NCBI RefSeq assembly: GCF_910589745.1
Contig: NZ_OU342399.1
Location: 558,001-622,000, forward strand
DNA from: Candidatus Arcticimaribacter forsetii
GTDB lineage: Bacteria; Bacteroidota; Bacteroidia; Flavobacteriales; Flavobacteriaceae
Reading direction: 5' to 3'
Length of the DNA: 64,000 nucleotides
A program made the translations under genes and the position numbers. Position 1 is the first letter of the stretch, and each line of letters opens with the position of its first letter. Below the pieces are notes generated by a model. The model did not search any database and had not been told where the DNA came from. It saw only the letters and a program-made list of their open reading frames with translations. Positions 52,111 to 61,179 of this stretch are shown piece after piece.

Positions 52111-52609
52111 TTTTTTTTTAACAGCTTTTTTAAATATCATACTTTTCATAAGTCCTGCCTTAAAACATGAGTATTATGTTTCAAGTACCGATGTAGTATA
52201 TATTCAAGAAACGAGTCAAATTCAAATTACATCCAGACTTTTTATAGATGATGTTGAAGCTTTTTTTAATTCTAATTCTAGTAATAATATCCAGTTACAA
52301 CCCGATATAGATATACTCAAAATTGATAGTTTGTCAAAGGCTTTTTTTAACACTAATTTTAAAATACAAGCAGATAATAATAATTTAAAAATCAGATATT
52401 TAGGTAGAAAATACGAAGAAGATCAGATTCATCTTTATGCAGAAGTATTTATAGATAACACCCCTAAAGTCTTTAAGATTAAAAACACTTTTTTGATCCC
52501 TTTTAGGGAAGGTCAAAAAAATATAATTCACTTTACATCGAATGGTTTTAAAAAAAGTCATTTGTTGGATGCCTCTAAGATAACTTTAACACTACTATTG
52601 AAACAATAA
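52097..52609 (+). CDS. DUF6702-like secreted protein
   Basis: 170 residues from the ATG at 52097, which gives a signal peptide (MLQINFFLTAFLNIILFIS). It overlaps the upstream gene by 14 bp in another frame. A longer frame from 52064 is less likely. The mature part holds HEYYVSSTDVVYIQETSQ, TSRLFIDDVEAFF and a late NTFLIPFREGQKNIIHF segment, resembling DUF6702 proteins next to M1 peptidase genes in flavobacteria. The function is unknown. Confidence 0.75.
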   Translation: MLQINFFLTAFLNIILFISPALKHEYYVSSTDVVYIQETSQIQITSRLFIDDVEAFFNSNSSNNIQLQPDIDILKIDSLSKAFFNTNFKIQADNNNLKIRYLGRKYEEDQIHLYAEVFIDNTPKVFKIKNTFLIPFREGQKNIIHFTSNGFKKSHLLDASKITLTLLLKQ

Positions 52610-52658
52610 TTTAAAAAAAAAGGCTAATTTTAAAATCTAATAATTTTCAAAATCAAAC

Positions 52659-54920
52659 ATGAAATATAAAGTATCATTTTTCGCTTTTCTTTTTATTTTT
52701 TCAGGAGCATTAATTGCCCAGGATAATGAAGAGTCTAAAACCCAAGCAGGTCACAAAAACACTAATAACTTTAAGCAACTCTATGAGGAGTTCGCTACAC
52801 CCAATAGATTCAGAACTGCATCTGGAGCTCCAGGCGTTGATTACTATCAGCAACAGGTTGATTATGTAATGGATATTGAGTTAGATGATGCAAACAAAAA
52901 ACTCTATGGTAAAGAAACCATTACCTACACAAATAATTCACCCGATGAATTACCTTATTTATGGGTTCAATTAGATCAAAACATTCGCGAGAAAGATGCT
53001 CCAGCATTGGAGAAAAATGGATCAGGAGTATCTCCCTTAACTCGAGTAGCAAGTTTTGCTACTAAAAACATGAAAGATCCTTTTGAGGGAGGGTTTAATA
53101 TTGAATATGTTCGAGATTCGAATGGTAAATCTTTAAAAACAATTACGAATCAGACAATGATGCGAGTAGATCTACCAGCTCCATTAAAGAGTGGACAGAA
53201 ATTTGTTTTTTCTATAAAATGGTGGTACAATATTAACGATCATGTTAATGATGGTGGTCGTTCGGGTTATGAGTACTTTGCAAAAGATGACAATCGCGCA
53301 TATGTGATTGCTCAGTTTTTTCCAAGATTGGCTGTGTATAACGACGTCGAGGGATGGCAAAATTATCAGTTCTGGGGTAATGGTGAATTCGCATTAAACT
53401 TTGGAAATTACGAAGTAAATATAACTGTTCCTGAAGACCATATTATGGAGGCTACTGGGGAACTACAAAACCCTAAAGAAGTTCTATCTAGAAAAGAATA
53501 TCAACGATATAAACAAGCACAAAATACATTTGACAAACCTGTTTTAATTGTAACTCAAGACGAAGTAATTGCAAAAGAAGCAACTAAAGCTACAAAAAAG
53601 AGTACATGGAAGTTTGTTGCAGAGAATGTAAGAGATTTCGGTTTTGCAACTTCGAGAAGGTTTATTTGGGATATGATGGCTGTTAAAGTTGGAGACAAGA
53701 ACGTGATAGCAGCATCACTATACCCTAAAGAAGGAAATCCTTTGTGGGAAGAATATTCCACAGAAGTAGTGGCTCATACACTTGAGGTATATTCAAAATT
53801 TACTTTTGATTATCCTTATCCTAAGGCAGTATCTGTACATGCAAAAAATCAGGGGATGGAATATCCAATGATTTGCTGGAATTATGGAAGACCAAACGAG
53901 GACGGTACTTATTCTGATCGAGTAAAATATGGCATGATTAGCGTAATCATTCATGAGGTTGGTCACAACTATTTCCCAATGATTGTAAATTCTGATGAAC
54001 GTCAATGGGGATGGATGGATGAAGGTTTAGATACCTTCATGCAGTATTTGACTGAACAAGAATTAGATCCTGAATATCCTTCCAGAAGAGGTGAGCCATC
54101 TAAAATTGTACGGTACATGTCTGGAGACCAAGATTTTATTAGTCCAATTATGTCCAATCCGGAAAATGTTTTTCAATTAGGGCCAAATGCCTATGGAAAA
54201 CCAGCTACCGCATTAAATATTCTTAGAGAAACAATTATGGGTAAAGAGCTGTTTGATTATGCTTTTAAAACCTACGCTCAAAGATGGATGTTTAAACACC
54301 CTTCTCCTGAAGATTTCTTTAGAACAATGGAAGACGCTTCAGCAGTGGATTTAGATTGGTTTTGGAGAGGTTGGTTTTATTCCACAGATGTTGTTGATAT
54401 AGGTTTAAAGTCAGTAAAGAGATATCATATTTCACCAAATGCAACAGAAGAGGTAAAAGAAATAGTTAAAAATTATGGAATGACAGTCGAAGATTTACCT
54501 CCGATGGTTTTTATGGTTTCTGAAGATTCCGAGGAGTTTAGTGAAGAACTCAAAAGTAATGTGATAAATTCTGAAGTTTTGAGAAATTACTTAGATGAAA
54601 ATAGTGCTGATTTTGAAGGAAAAACTTTACCTAAATTTTTCTACGAAATTGAATTCGAAAAACCAGGAGGAATTGTAATGCCTATTATAGTTGAATACGA
54701 ATATGCGGATGGATCAAAAGAACAGGTTACTTATCCAGTTCAAGTTTGGCGTAAAAATCCAGATTCTGTCAAAAAAGCTGTTACCTCAGACAAAGAAATT
54801 ATAAGGATTACTATCGATCCAAATGCTGAAACAGCAGATGTAGATCTATCTAATAACGCTTGGCCGAAAGAAGAGGTTAAATCTGATTTTGATAAGTTCA
54901 AAGAAACAGTAAAAGGTTAA
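52659..54920 (+). CDS. M1-family metallopeptidase, secreted
   Basis: 753 residues. A signal peptide (1-20, ending LIAQ) is followed by the N-terminal beta domain and the catalytic domain. The zinc site is His432-Glu433-x-x-His436 (HEVGHNYF) with the third ligand Glu455 exactly 19 residues on (MDEGLDTF). NQGMEYPMICW is the substrate-anchoring GxMEN-like motif. It cleaves N-terminal residues from peptides. Final gene of the operon that begins at 50615, ended by a strong hairpin terminator. Confidence 0.93.
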   Translation: MKYKVSFFAFLFIFSGALIAQDNEESKTQAGHKNTNNFKQLYEEFATPNRFRTASGAPGVDYYQQQVDYVMDIELDDANKKLYGKETITYTNNSPDELPYLWVQLDQNIREKDAPALEKNGSGVSPLTRVASFATKNMKDPFEGGFNIEYVRDSNGKSLKTITNQTMMRVDLPAPLKSGQKFVFSIKWWYNINDHVNDGGRSGYEYFAKDDNRAYVIAQFFPRLAVYNDVEGWQNYQFWGNGEFALNFGNYEVNITVPEDHIMEATGELQNPKEVLSRKEYQRYKQAQNTFDKPVLIVTQDEVIAKEATKATKKSTWKFVAENVRDFGFATSRRFIWDMMAVKVGDKNVIAASLYPKEGNPLWEEYSTEVVAHTLEVYSKFTFDYPYPKAVSVHAKNQGMEYPMICWNYGRPNEDGTYSDRVKYGMISVIIHEVGHNYFPMIVNSDERQWGWMDEGLDTFMQYLTEQELDPEYPSRRGEPSKIVRYMSGDQDFISPIMSNPENVFQLGPNAYGKPATALNILRETIMGKELFDYAFKTYAQRWMFKHPSPEDFFRTMEDASAVDLDWFWRGWFYSTDVVDIGLKSVKRYHISPNATEEVKEIVKNYGMTVEDLPPMVFMVSEDSEEFSEELKSNVINSEVLRNYLDENSADFEGKTLPKFFYEIEFEKPGGIVMPIIVEYEYADGSKEQVTYPVQVWRKNPDSVKKAVTSDKEIIRITIDPNAETADVDLSNNAWPKEEVKSDFDKFKETVKG

Positions 54921-54928
54921 TGAACTAT

Positions 54929-54963
54929 AAAAAGCAGCTATTTTTTTAGCTGCTTTTTTTTTT
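54929..54963 (+). terminator. Rho-independent terminator after the M1 peptidase gene
   Basis: A 10-bp stem (AAAGCAGCTA at 54931-54940 with TAGCTGCTTT at 54947-54956) with a T-rich loop and a run of T residues, 9 nt after the stop codon. Because of the A run on the left it could also work weakly on the opposite strand. Confidence 0.9.
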
Positions 54964-54968
54964 GACTG

Positions 54969-54976
54969 TATATTTG
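54969..54976 (+). promoter_or_regulatory. -7 element for tatA
   Basis: TATATTTG is a full match to TAnnTTTG, 15 nt before the ATG at 54992 and just after the terminator. Confidence 0.5.
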
Positions 54977-54991
54977 TAAAAAATAATTGAG

Positions 54992-55261
54992 ATGTTAACG
55001 TTCATAAGTGGTGCTGAAATAGTTTTTATATTTTTCATCATACTTTTAATTTTCGGGGCAGATAAAATTCCTACAATAGCAAGAAGCTTAGCTAAAGGGA
55101 TGACTCAAGTGAGGAATGCTACTAATGAAATTAAGAACGAAATTCAAAAAACAGCTGATGTTGACCCGTCAAAATCCATAACTTCAGAATTCACAAAAGA
55201 AATCGACAAAGTAAAGGATGATTTTGATAAAATATCAGGTTCAATAAAAAGAAAACTCTAA
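54992..55261 (+). CDS. tatA: Twin-arginine translocase subunit TatA/E
   Basis: 89 residues. One N-terminal TM (about 6-22) is followed by the conserved FGADKIPTIARSLAKGMTQVR amphipathic region split at the hinge, and a charged C-terminal tail. TatA forms the pore for folded proteins carrying twin-arginine signals. tatC is not in the window. The 3' end overlaps the convergent O-methyltransferase by 4 bp. Confidence 0.9.
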   Translation: MLTFISGAEIVFIFFIILLIFGADKIPTIARSLAKGMTQVRNATNEIKNEIQKTADVDPSKSITSEFTKEIDKVKDDFDKISGSIKRKL

Positions 55262-55899
55262 ATTACTCTACTAATTGTTAGACCATCTCTTAGGGGTAAC
55301 AAAACACTTTCAACTCGCTTATCTGTTGCTAAAAGTTTGTTAAACTCCTGTAGTACTTGAGTGTCTTTATCTTTAACATCAGCTTCTTTAATTACTTTTC
55401 CACTCCATAATACATTATCAGATAATATTACACCACCTGAATTCATTTTTGGAATGATTAACTCAAAATAATTGATGTAATTTGTTTTATCAGCATCCAA
55501 AAAAACTAAATCATAATCCGAACTAAGTTTTGGTATTATATCAATGGCATTACCTAAATGTTGATTAATTTGATCACCATATCCAGAACGATTAAAATAC
55601 TTTCTTTGAAAATCTAGGAGCTCTTCATTTTTATCTAAAGTATCTATTATTCCATTAGGAGCTAAACCTTCTGCAAGGCATAGGGTGGCATAACCGGTAT
55701 AGGTGCCAATTTCCAGTATTTTTTTAGGACGGATTATTTTAGATAAAACACTTAAAAATCTACCCTGCAAAGGACCACTTAACATCCTTGGAAGGAGAAC
55801 CTTTTGGTAAGTTTCTCTTGTTAAATCTTTTAATATTTGTGGTTCTTCATTAGAGTGTTTAGTTACATAATCTAATAAGCCTGAACTAATAAAATCCAT
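55258..55899 (-). CDS. SAM-dependent O-methyltransferase (caffeoyl-CoA OMT-like)
   Basis: 213 residues. ILEIGTYTGYATLCLAEGL is the SAM motif, DLVFLDADKTNYINYFELI carries the metal-binding Asp, and GGVILSDNVLWSGKV is the later motif of the class I catechol/caffeoyl-CoA OMT family. The substrate is unknown. Directly downstream of a flavin-reductase gene (1-bp overlap). Confidence 0.92.
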   Translation of the reverse strand: MDFISSGLLDYVTKHSNEEPQILKDLTRETYQKVLLPRMLSGPLQGRFLSVLSKIIRPKKILEIGTYTGYATLCLAEGLAPNGIIDTLDKNEELLDFQRKYFNRSGYGDQINQHLGNAIDIIPKLSSDYDLVFLDADKTNYINYFELIIPKMNSGGVILSDNVLWSGKVIKEADVKDKDTQVLQEFNKLLATDKRVESVLLPLRDGLTISRVI

Positions 55900-56525
55900 T
55901 ATTCATTTTTTACTTTAGGTCGTGCATAGGGGAACCTTTCCAAGAGTTTAGGAAGAGCATACCCTTCTAACCCATTTATAGAAACTACTCCACCTTTTTC
56001 TAGATCAATCCAGCCATCATTTTCTAGCATTTCATCTTTCATAAATATGTGTTCAATTTGACCTACAATCATAAGAGTGTCATTTTCTTTGATGTGATAT
56101 TCATTAAGATAACTACAAGCAAGTTGTAAAGGAGAGTCTTTTACAAAAGGTATTGAAATTCCGTTTTTAAATTCTTCCTCTAAATTTGTTTCATCAAACT
56201 CAGACACCTCTTGAGGGTATTTTGCTGAGGTATGATGAGCATCTTCAATTTGCGTATGATGAATGTGGTTAACCGTAAAAACACCTGTTTCTTTTAAGTT
56301 TTGAAAAGTATGCCTTGGAACTGTCGTTGGTCTTAAGATGAACCCAATAATTGGGGGGTTACTTCCCAAATGAATAACTGAATTAAAAACAGCTAAATTG
56401 GTCAATCCTTTTTCAGACTTAGTAGCAATCAAATTTGCAGATTTATATCCCGTGCAACTATTGATCATTTTTAAACGGTATATTGAAGACATTTTATTGA
56501 TGTCCTCCTTAGAGAAGTGTTTCAT
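55899..56525 (-). CDS. Flavin-reductase-like (FMN-binding) protein
   Basis: 208 residues. A split-barrel flavin-binding domain with NPPIIGFILRPTTVPRHTFQNL and ETGVFTVNHIH. It is the DIM6/NTAB-type family often annotated as flavin reductase. Operon partner of the O-methyltransferase. The activity is unproven; FMN binding is expected. Confidence 0.88.
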   Translation of the reverse strand: MKHFSKEDINKMSSIYRLKMINSCTGYKSANLIATKSEKGLTNLAVFNSVIHLGSNPPIIGFILRPTTVPRHTFQNLKETGVFTVNHIHHTQIEDAHHTSAKYPQEVSEFDETNLEEEFKNGISIPFVKDSPLQLACSYLNEYHIKENDTLMIVGQIEHIFMKDEMLENDGWIDLEKGGVVSINGLEGYALPKLLERFPYARPKVKNE

Positions 56526-56554
56526 GATGCTGGTGCCAATTCTGAATTGGCTAA

Positions 56555-56764
56555 TTAATTTATATTGTTTTTGTCATCTTCTTTAATGATTGCTCTGAGT
56601 AATATCAAAACTCCAAAAACTAAAACTCCGATATAAAGGAAATGTTTGTAAGTTTCAATTCCTTTAAACCATCCCGAAAGTATTACTTTATTAACAAAAC
56701 TTATAAAAAGTAAAAGACTTAGTAAAATTAATATAATTCTGTACTTGTTAAGGAAAGCTTTCAT
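56555..56764 (-). CDS. Small two-TM hypothetical membrane protein
   Basis: 69 residues, TM about 8-25 and 41-61, with a charged C-terminus (KEDDKNNIN). Unrecognised. 29 bp upstream of the flavin reductase gene on the same strand, so possibly in one transcript. TATTTTTA lies seven bases before its ATG. Confidence 0.6.
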   Translation of the reverse strand: MKAFLNKYRIILILLSLLLFISFVNKVILSGWFKGIETYKHFLYIGVLVFGVLILLRAIIKEDDKNNIN

Positions 56765-56901
56765 AGATTTTTAAAAATAAACAATTTTGCAGGTTTAAAG
56801 AGATGATCTTATAAAACTAAAAATAATTAAATTAATGAATAGATCATTTTTTGAAAATAAAATCTACGACACAATTAAATATATTTAGTAAATAATTGTA
56901 T

Positions 56902-56909
56902 TATTTTTA
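56902..56909 (+). promoter_or_regulatory. -7-type box four bases before the PKD lipoprotein gene
   Basis: TATTTTTA, then CAGT, then the ATG at 56914. It supports that ATG over the in-frame TTG at 56896. Confidence 0.4.
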
Positions 56910-56913
56910 CAGT

Positions 56914-57930
56914 ATGCGACACTTAAGTAACTCTGTTTTAATTACTGTATTATCACTAACAATATTAGTTGTGGTAGGGTGTACAGCGCCTGTTTTTACT
57001 CCTTCAAATGTTGCAGCCACACCACCAGGTTGGGAAAATACGGGGAGTGTTAATGCTTCTTTTTTAACAACTGGACGTAATTTTGCTTCTTCAAGTAGCA
57101 GCAGTTCACCTGAATTTGTAGTTGGATATATTGCTACAGGTTCAAATTTAGATAGTTTATCTTGGACTTTTGCTGGAGGAACTCCTGCCTCATCTACTTT
57201 AATTCAACAGGAGGTTAGATATTCTGGTTTTGGATCATTTGATGTTGGTCTCAAGGTTTTTAATTTGGAAGATTCTGATACGCGATATTTTGAAGACTAT
57301 GTTCGTTTGTTTTATATGGATGATTGGACTTTTTCTTCGGATAGTTGGACAGCTTCTCCAACTTCTTTAGCGTCAGCTTTTCAGCCAAAGACTGATTTAG
57401 ATGGAAATACAATACCTTCTTGGATTATAATTCCAGAAACGGTTGTAAATGAAGTTAGCTGTTCAAAATCTTTTACTGATTTCCCTTCTAATCAACTCAT
57501 TCTAGAATTTGATTATAAACTTGAAAAAATCCCTGTTTTGTATGCAGCTACAACCTATGCTGTAAGCAGTACAACTACATTAATTTCATCTGGAACTACT
57601 CAAACAAATACGTTTACAATTAATACTTTAAACACTCCTATAGAATATGTTGATCGAGATGTAGATCCCGCTCCTACAGAATTTGTTTCTCCAAGCACTT
57701 ATCCTGGGAAAAGACGTTTAGTTCTAGAGTATAATGGATTTCCAATATGGGTAACTTCTTCAATGACCGATGGGGTTTTTAAAAGAATCAAACTTGCGTT
57801 ACCCTCTTTGTCCGATTTTGAATTAAGTTTTATTAGAACTGAAAATCTATTGGATTCATCAGGGGTTATAGAATATCCGTATCAAGCTGAAATTAGAAAC
57901 TTAACAATAAAACTCCAAGAAGAGGAATAA
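56914..57930 (+). CDS. PKD-domain lipoprotein
   Basis: 338 residues from the ATG at 56914. The lipoprotein signal has VVVGC (Cys near 23). A Ser-rich segment (SSSSSSSP near 60) is followed by a PKD-like domain (LSWTFAGGTPASST, then FGSFDVGLKVFN, then YFEDYVRL). The C-terminal half is a beta-rich domain, probably a lectin/jelly-roll-like fold, that I do not recognise. Likely surface-exposed. No partner is adjacent. Confidence 0.78.
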   Translation: MRHLSNSVLITVLSLTILVVVGCTAPVFTPSNVAATPPGWENTGSVNASFLTTGRNFASSSSSSSPEFVVGYIATGSNLDSLSWTFAGGTPASSTLIQQEVRYSGFGSFDVGLKVFNLEDSDTRYFEDYVRLFYMDDWTFSSDSWTASPTSLASAFQPKTDLDGNTIPSWIIIPETVVNEVSCSKSFTDFPSNQLILEFDYKLEKIPVLYAATTYAVSSTTTLISSGTTQTNTFTINTLNTPIEYVDRDVDPAPTEFVSPSTYPGKRRLVLEYNGFPIWVTSSMTDGVFKRIKLALPSLSDFELSFIRTENLLDSSGVIEYPYQAEIRNLTIKLQEEE

Positions 57931-57932
57931 AC

Positions 57933-59318
57933 TTAAAAGATTCTTCCAGGGTTAAGTATGTTAAGTGGATCAAAAGTTAATTTTAGGGTTTTCATCATAT
58001 CAATTTCATCTTTGGAACGACTAGTAGCCAAATAAGCTTTTTTATGAATGCCTATTCCGTGTTCTGCAGAAACAGACCCGCCTACTTCTTTTAGAGGCCT
58101 GTAAATCACTTGATTAATCGCTTCAATTATCTTAGGGTTATTTTCTTTTTTACCTATAATAAAGTGAATGTTTCCATCGGCAACATGACCAAAAGTAAAA
58201 ATTCGTTCAACAAAAGGTAATTTATTAAGCTCTTTTACTGCTTGGTCTACTAACTCTCCAATGAGAGGTATTGGAATACTGATGTCAAAATGTTGATCAA
58301 AATTAGCTTGCGCAGCTAGAATAGATACGTCTTCTCGAATTTGCCAAATAGAATTTAATTCTCTTTCAGATTGCATCATAACACCGTCTTGAATTAATTC
58401 CATTTCTAAAGAGTTACCTATAAGATTTTCAAGACGTTCATAATCTTGTTTTGGCTGACTTCCTAAGCTTTCTACAAATACATAGTAGTTGTATTCTGTG
58501 CTTATTGGAGCGGTTAAATGAGATTGGTCTCCAGTCATAGCCGCATATGTGTTTTTCCACATCAATTCAAAGCCACTTAAAGTACCCGCTAGATTTTTCT
58601 CAAGATATTTTAGTAAATCAATAACCTGCTCATATGAATCTATTCCTACAATAGCAGAAGACCGACTGGTTGGAGCCTCTGAGAGTCTCAAGATCACTTT
58701 TGTTACAATTCCTAATGTTCCTTCAGAACCGATAAAAAGTTGTTTTAAATCATAACCAGAGTTGTCTTTTATTATCTTTTTTAGTGAAGAAATAATGGTG
58801 CCATCTGGAAGAACAGCTTCTAATCCCAAAACCATCTGCCTTGTCATTCCATACCTAAAAACTCTTAATCCACCAGCATTAGTGGATACTACACCTCCTA
58901 TGTGAGCAGAACCTTTAGCTCCAAAACTCATTGGTAGTAAAAGATTTTTTTCTTTGGCAGCATCAATCATGTTTTCTAAAATAGTCCCTGCTTGTGCTGT
59001 TATTGTTTTACTTTGAGGGTCTACCTCTTCGATCAAATTCATCTTGTCTAATGAAATAACAAGCTGATTAGATTCAGTTTCTGTTCCCCCAACTAGATTG
59101 GTTAGTCCTCCATGAACAATCACTTCTTGTTTTATACTGTAGCAATATTTCATTATTTCAGAAACTTCTTCAGTTGAAGAAGGAAAAATAACTGCTTTAG
59201 CTTCTAATGGAATGTCCGTCTTCCAAATGTGTGTAAATCGTTCTTTTTCTGCACCAGAATGAAGGATATTTGATTCTCCAACAATTCGAGTTAACGATTT
59301 AATAAAATTTTGATCCAT
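57933..59318 (-). CDS. FAD-linked oxidase (GlcD/D-2-hydroxyacid dehydrogenase family)
   Basis: 461 residues. The FAD-binding PCMH domain has VHGGLTNLVGGTE and GAKGSAHIGGVVSTNAGGLRVFRYG. The C-terminal FAD-oxidase domain ends with GSVSAEHGIGIHKKAYL. It oxidises a D-2-hydroxyacid such as D-lactate or glycolate. Minus-strand run with the CoA-transferase fragment (17-bp gap) and ald. Confidence 0.93.
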   Translation of the reverse strand: MDQNFIKSLTRIVGESNILHSGAEKERFTHIWKTDIPLEAKAVIFPSSTEEVSEIMKYCYSIKQEVIVHGGLTNLVGGTETESNQLVISLDKMNLIEEVDPQSKTITAQAGTILENMIDAAKEKNLLLPMSFGAKGSAHIGGVVSTNAGGLRVFRYGMTRQMVLGLEAVLPDGTIISSLKKIIKDNSGYDLKQLFIGSEGTLGIVTKVILRLSEAPTSRSSAIVGIDSYEQVIDLLKYLEKNLAGTLSGFELMWKNTYAAMTGDQSHLTAPISTEYNYYVFVESLGSQPKQDYERLENLIGNSLEMELIQDGVMMQSERELNSIWQIREDVSILAAQANFDQHFDISIPIPLIGELVDQAVKELNKLPFVERIFTFGHVADGNIHFIIGKKENNPKIIEAINQVIYRPLKEVGGSVSAEHGIGIHKKAYLATSRSKDEIDMMKTLKLTFDPLNILNPGRIF

Positions 59319-59335
59319 TATATTTTTTTAAATAA

Positions 59336-59899
59336 TCATTTCGTGAACATCATTCGCAATTGAAATTTTACCTTCAGTTCATCAATTACCTGTTCAATAG
59401 AAATACCTGGGGCTTCATCTCCTTTCCATGCTTTTACAAAACTAAAGCCTGCTTCAAATGCTTTTTTAAGAATATGTATTTTCTCATTAAAATCTCTTAT
59501 TTCATTGTCCTTGGCTACTTCGGTTCCAAATCCTGCTGGTGTAAAAAATGCAGGAATTCCCGCTTGAGCTGCTCGAGCGCGTTCTGCTAATATTCCCTGA
59601 GGAATTAATTCGACTTCTAACTCTCCACCGAGCATTTGACTTTCAAATTCTGCATTTTTTCCTACGTAAGAAGCAATCATTTTTTTTATTTGTTTTTGTT
59701 GAAGTACTAAGCCAAGTCCAAAGTCATCAACTCCAGCATTATTTGATATGCAGGTTAGATTTTTTGTTTTTAATCTAACTAATTCTTCGATTGCCTTCTC
59801 AGGAATACCACATAATCCAAAACCGCCTAACAATAAAGTCATGTTATCCTGAACACCTTTTAGTGCTTTGATTGCATTATAAACTGTTTTGTTTATCAT
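59336..59899 (-). CDS. Orphan, internally deleted 3-oxoacid CoA-transferase subunit A
   Basis: 187 residues against about 230 for the family. The first 160 residues are textbook ScoA/AtoD: LLGGFGLCGIPEKAIEELV, CISNNAGVDDFGLG and GIPAFFTPAGFGTEVA. After VKAWKGDEA the sequence jumps to PGISIEQVI, which aligns to the far C-terminus, so about 43 residues are missing in frame. No subunit B, which carries the catalytic Glu, follows or precedes it. The frame is otherwise clean, so it is either a recent relic or a repurposed protein. The next gene is GlcD. Confidence 0.85.
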   Translation of the reverse strand: MINKTVYNAIKALKGVQDNMTLLLGGFGLCGIPEKAIEELVRLKTKNLTCISNNAGVDDFGLGLVLQQKQIKKMIASYVGKNAEFESQMLGGELEVELIPQGILAERARAAQAGIPAFFTPAGFGTEVAKDNEIRDFNEKIHILKKAFEAGFSFVKAWKGDEAPGISIEQVIDELKVKFQLRMMFTK

Positions 59900-59900
59900 A

Positions 59901-61016
59901 TTAATTTAGAATGGTTTCTAATTCTATGTAAGGTAAGTTAAATGTTGAGCTGATTGATTTATAAACAATTGAACCGTTAATTATATTCAGTCCTTTTGAT
60001 AGGCCCTTATTTTGCTTACTTGCTTCTTTCCAACCTTTTAAAGCTATTAATTTTACGTAAGGTAATGTCACATTATTTAGTGCTTGTGTAGAGGTTTTTG
60101 GTACTGCTCCCGGAATGTTTGCCACACAATAATGAACGATATCATCTATAATAAAAGTAGGGTTTTTGTGTGTTGTCGGAACACAAGTTTCAAAACATCC
60201 ACCTTGATCAACTGCAACATCGACAAGTACCGTTCCTTTAGTCATTTCTTTTAACATGTCTTTGGTAATCAATTTTGGAGCTTTGGCTCCAGGGACCAAA
60301 ACTGCCCCAATGATTAAGTCTGTATTTTTAATAAGTCTTCTAATAGTGTCCTCAGAAGAGTATAAAGTAGTAACGTTTGGAGGAAGAATTTCAGATAAGT
60401 ATCTAAGACGTTCCATGTTGATGTCTAAAATATATACTTCAGCACCTAATCCAGCAGCCATTTTAGCAGCCTCTGTACCAACAATTCCGCCGCCAAGAAT
60501 TAAAACTTTTGCAGGAGGTACACCGGGCACGCCACCTAATAAAATTCCTTTCCCTAATTGTGGTTTTTCTAAATACTTAGCTCCTTGTTGAATGGACATT
60601 CGTCCGGCCACTTCTGACATTGGAATTAATAAAGGAAGTTTTTTAGAGTGGTTTTCTACTGTTTCATATGAAATACAAATGCAATTTTGCTGTAGCATCG
60701 CTAGTGTCAATTCTTTTGAAGATGCAAAATGAAAATAGGTGAATAAAATTTGATCCTCTTGAATTAAATTAAATTCCTCTGGTAGAGGTTCTTTTACTTT
60801 AACAATCATTTCACTTTTCTGATAAACTTCTTCTGCGCTATTTATAATTTTAGCACCAGATTTTATGTATTCTTCATTAGTGAATCCACTTCCAACTCCA
60901 GCATTTTTTTCAATAAATATGGTATTAGAACTTTTGAAAAGTTCAGCTACGCTAGCTGGGGTTAAACCTACTCTGAACTCATTGTTTTTAATTTCTTTTG
61001 GGACTCCAATTAACAT
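59901..61016 (-). CDS. ald: Alanine dehydrogenase
   Basis: 371 residues. N-terminal MLIGVPKEIKNNEFRVGLTP and the NAD motif VLILGGGIVGTEAAKMAAGLGAE are the family signature. It also has PTSTHK-like VPTTHKNPTF and the DQGGCFET segment. It interconverts alanine and pyruvate plus ammonia. It starts a minus-strand run with the CoA-transferase relic one base downstream. Confidence 0.95.
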   Translation of the reverse strand: MLIGVPKEIKNNEFRVGLTPASVAELFKSSNTIFIEKNAGVGSGFTNEEYIKSGAKIINSAEEVYQKSEMIVKVKEPLPEEFNLIQEDQILFTYFHFASSKELTLAMLQQNCICISYETVENHSKKLPLLIPMSEVAGRMSIQQGAKYLEKPQLGKGILLGGVPGVPPAKVLILGGGIVGTEAAKMAAGLGAEVYILDINMERLRYLSEILPPNVTTLYSSEDTIRRLIKNTDLIIGAVLVPGAKAPKLITKDMLKEMTKGTVLVDVAVDQGGCFETCVPTTHKNPTFIIDDIVHYCVANIPGAVPKTSTQALNNVTLPYVKLIALKGWKEASKQNKGLSKGLNIINGSIVYKSISSTFNLPYIELETILN

Positions 61017-61038
61017 GAGATTGGTTTTTAAATTTGAT

Positions 61039-61071
61039 TAAATGTACTTATTTTTTTTAAATCGAAATCAA
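61039..61071 (-). promoter_or_regulatory. Promoter for ald
   Basis: On the minus strand TTG (61071-61069), 22 bases, then TACATTTA (61046-61039). Spacing and elements fit the Bacteroidetes promoter with one mismatch, 22 nt before the ald ATG. Confidence 0.5.
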
Positions 61072-61168
61072 TTAATAACGCCTTTAAGAATCTTTTGATT
61101 TCATGGATAAAAAACAAAATGATCATTTCTAATAAGTGTCTTTTACTTAAAAATTAGTTTTAAAAAAG

Positions 61169-61176
61169 TATCTTTG
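61169..61176 (+). promoter_or_regulatory. -7 box three bases before the DUF1456 gene
   Basis: TATCTTTG, a full match, then AAT and the ATG at 61180. The TTG within the box (61174) is a less likely start codon. Confidence 0.45.
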
Positions 61177-61179
61177 AAT

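Noticed and set aside
59548-59778. Plus-strand reading frame antisense to the CoA-transferase fragment
   Set aside because: Low-complexity translation and complete overlap with a recognised protein on the other strand.
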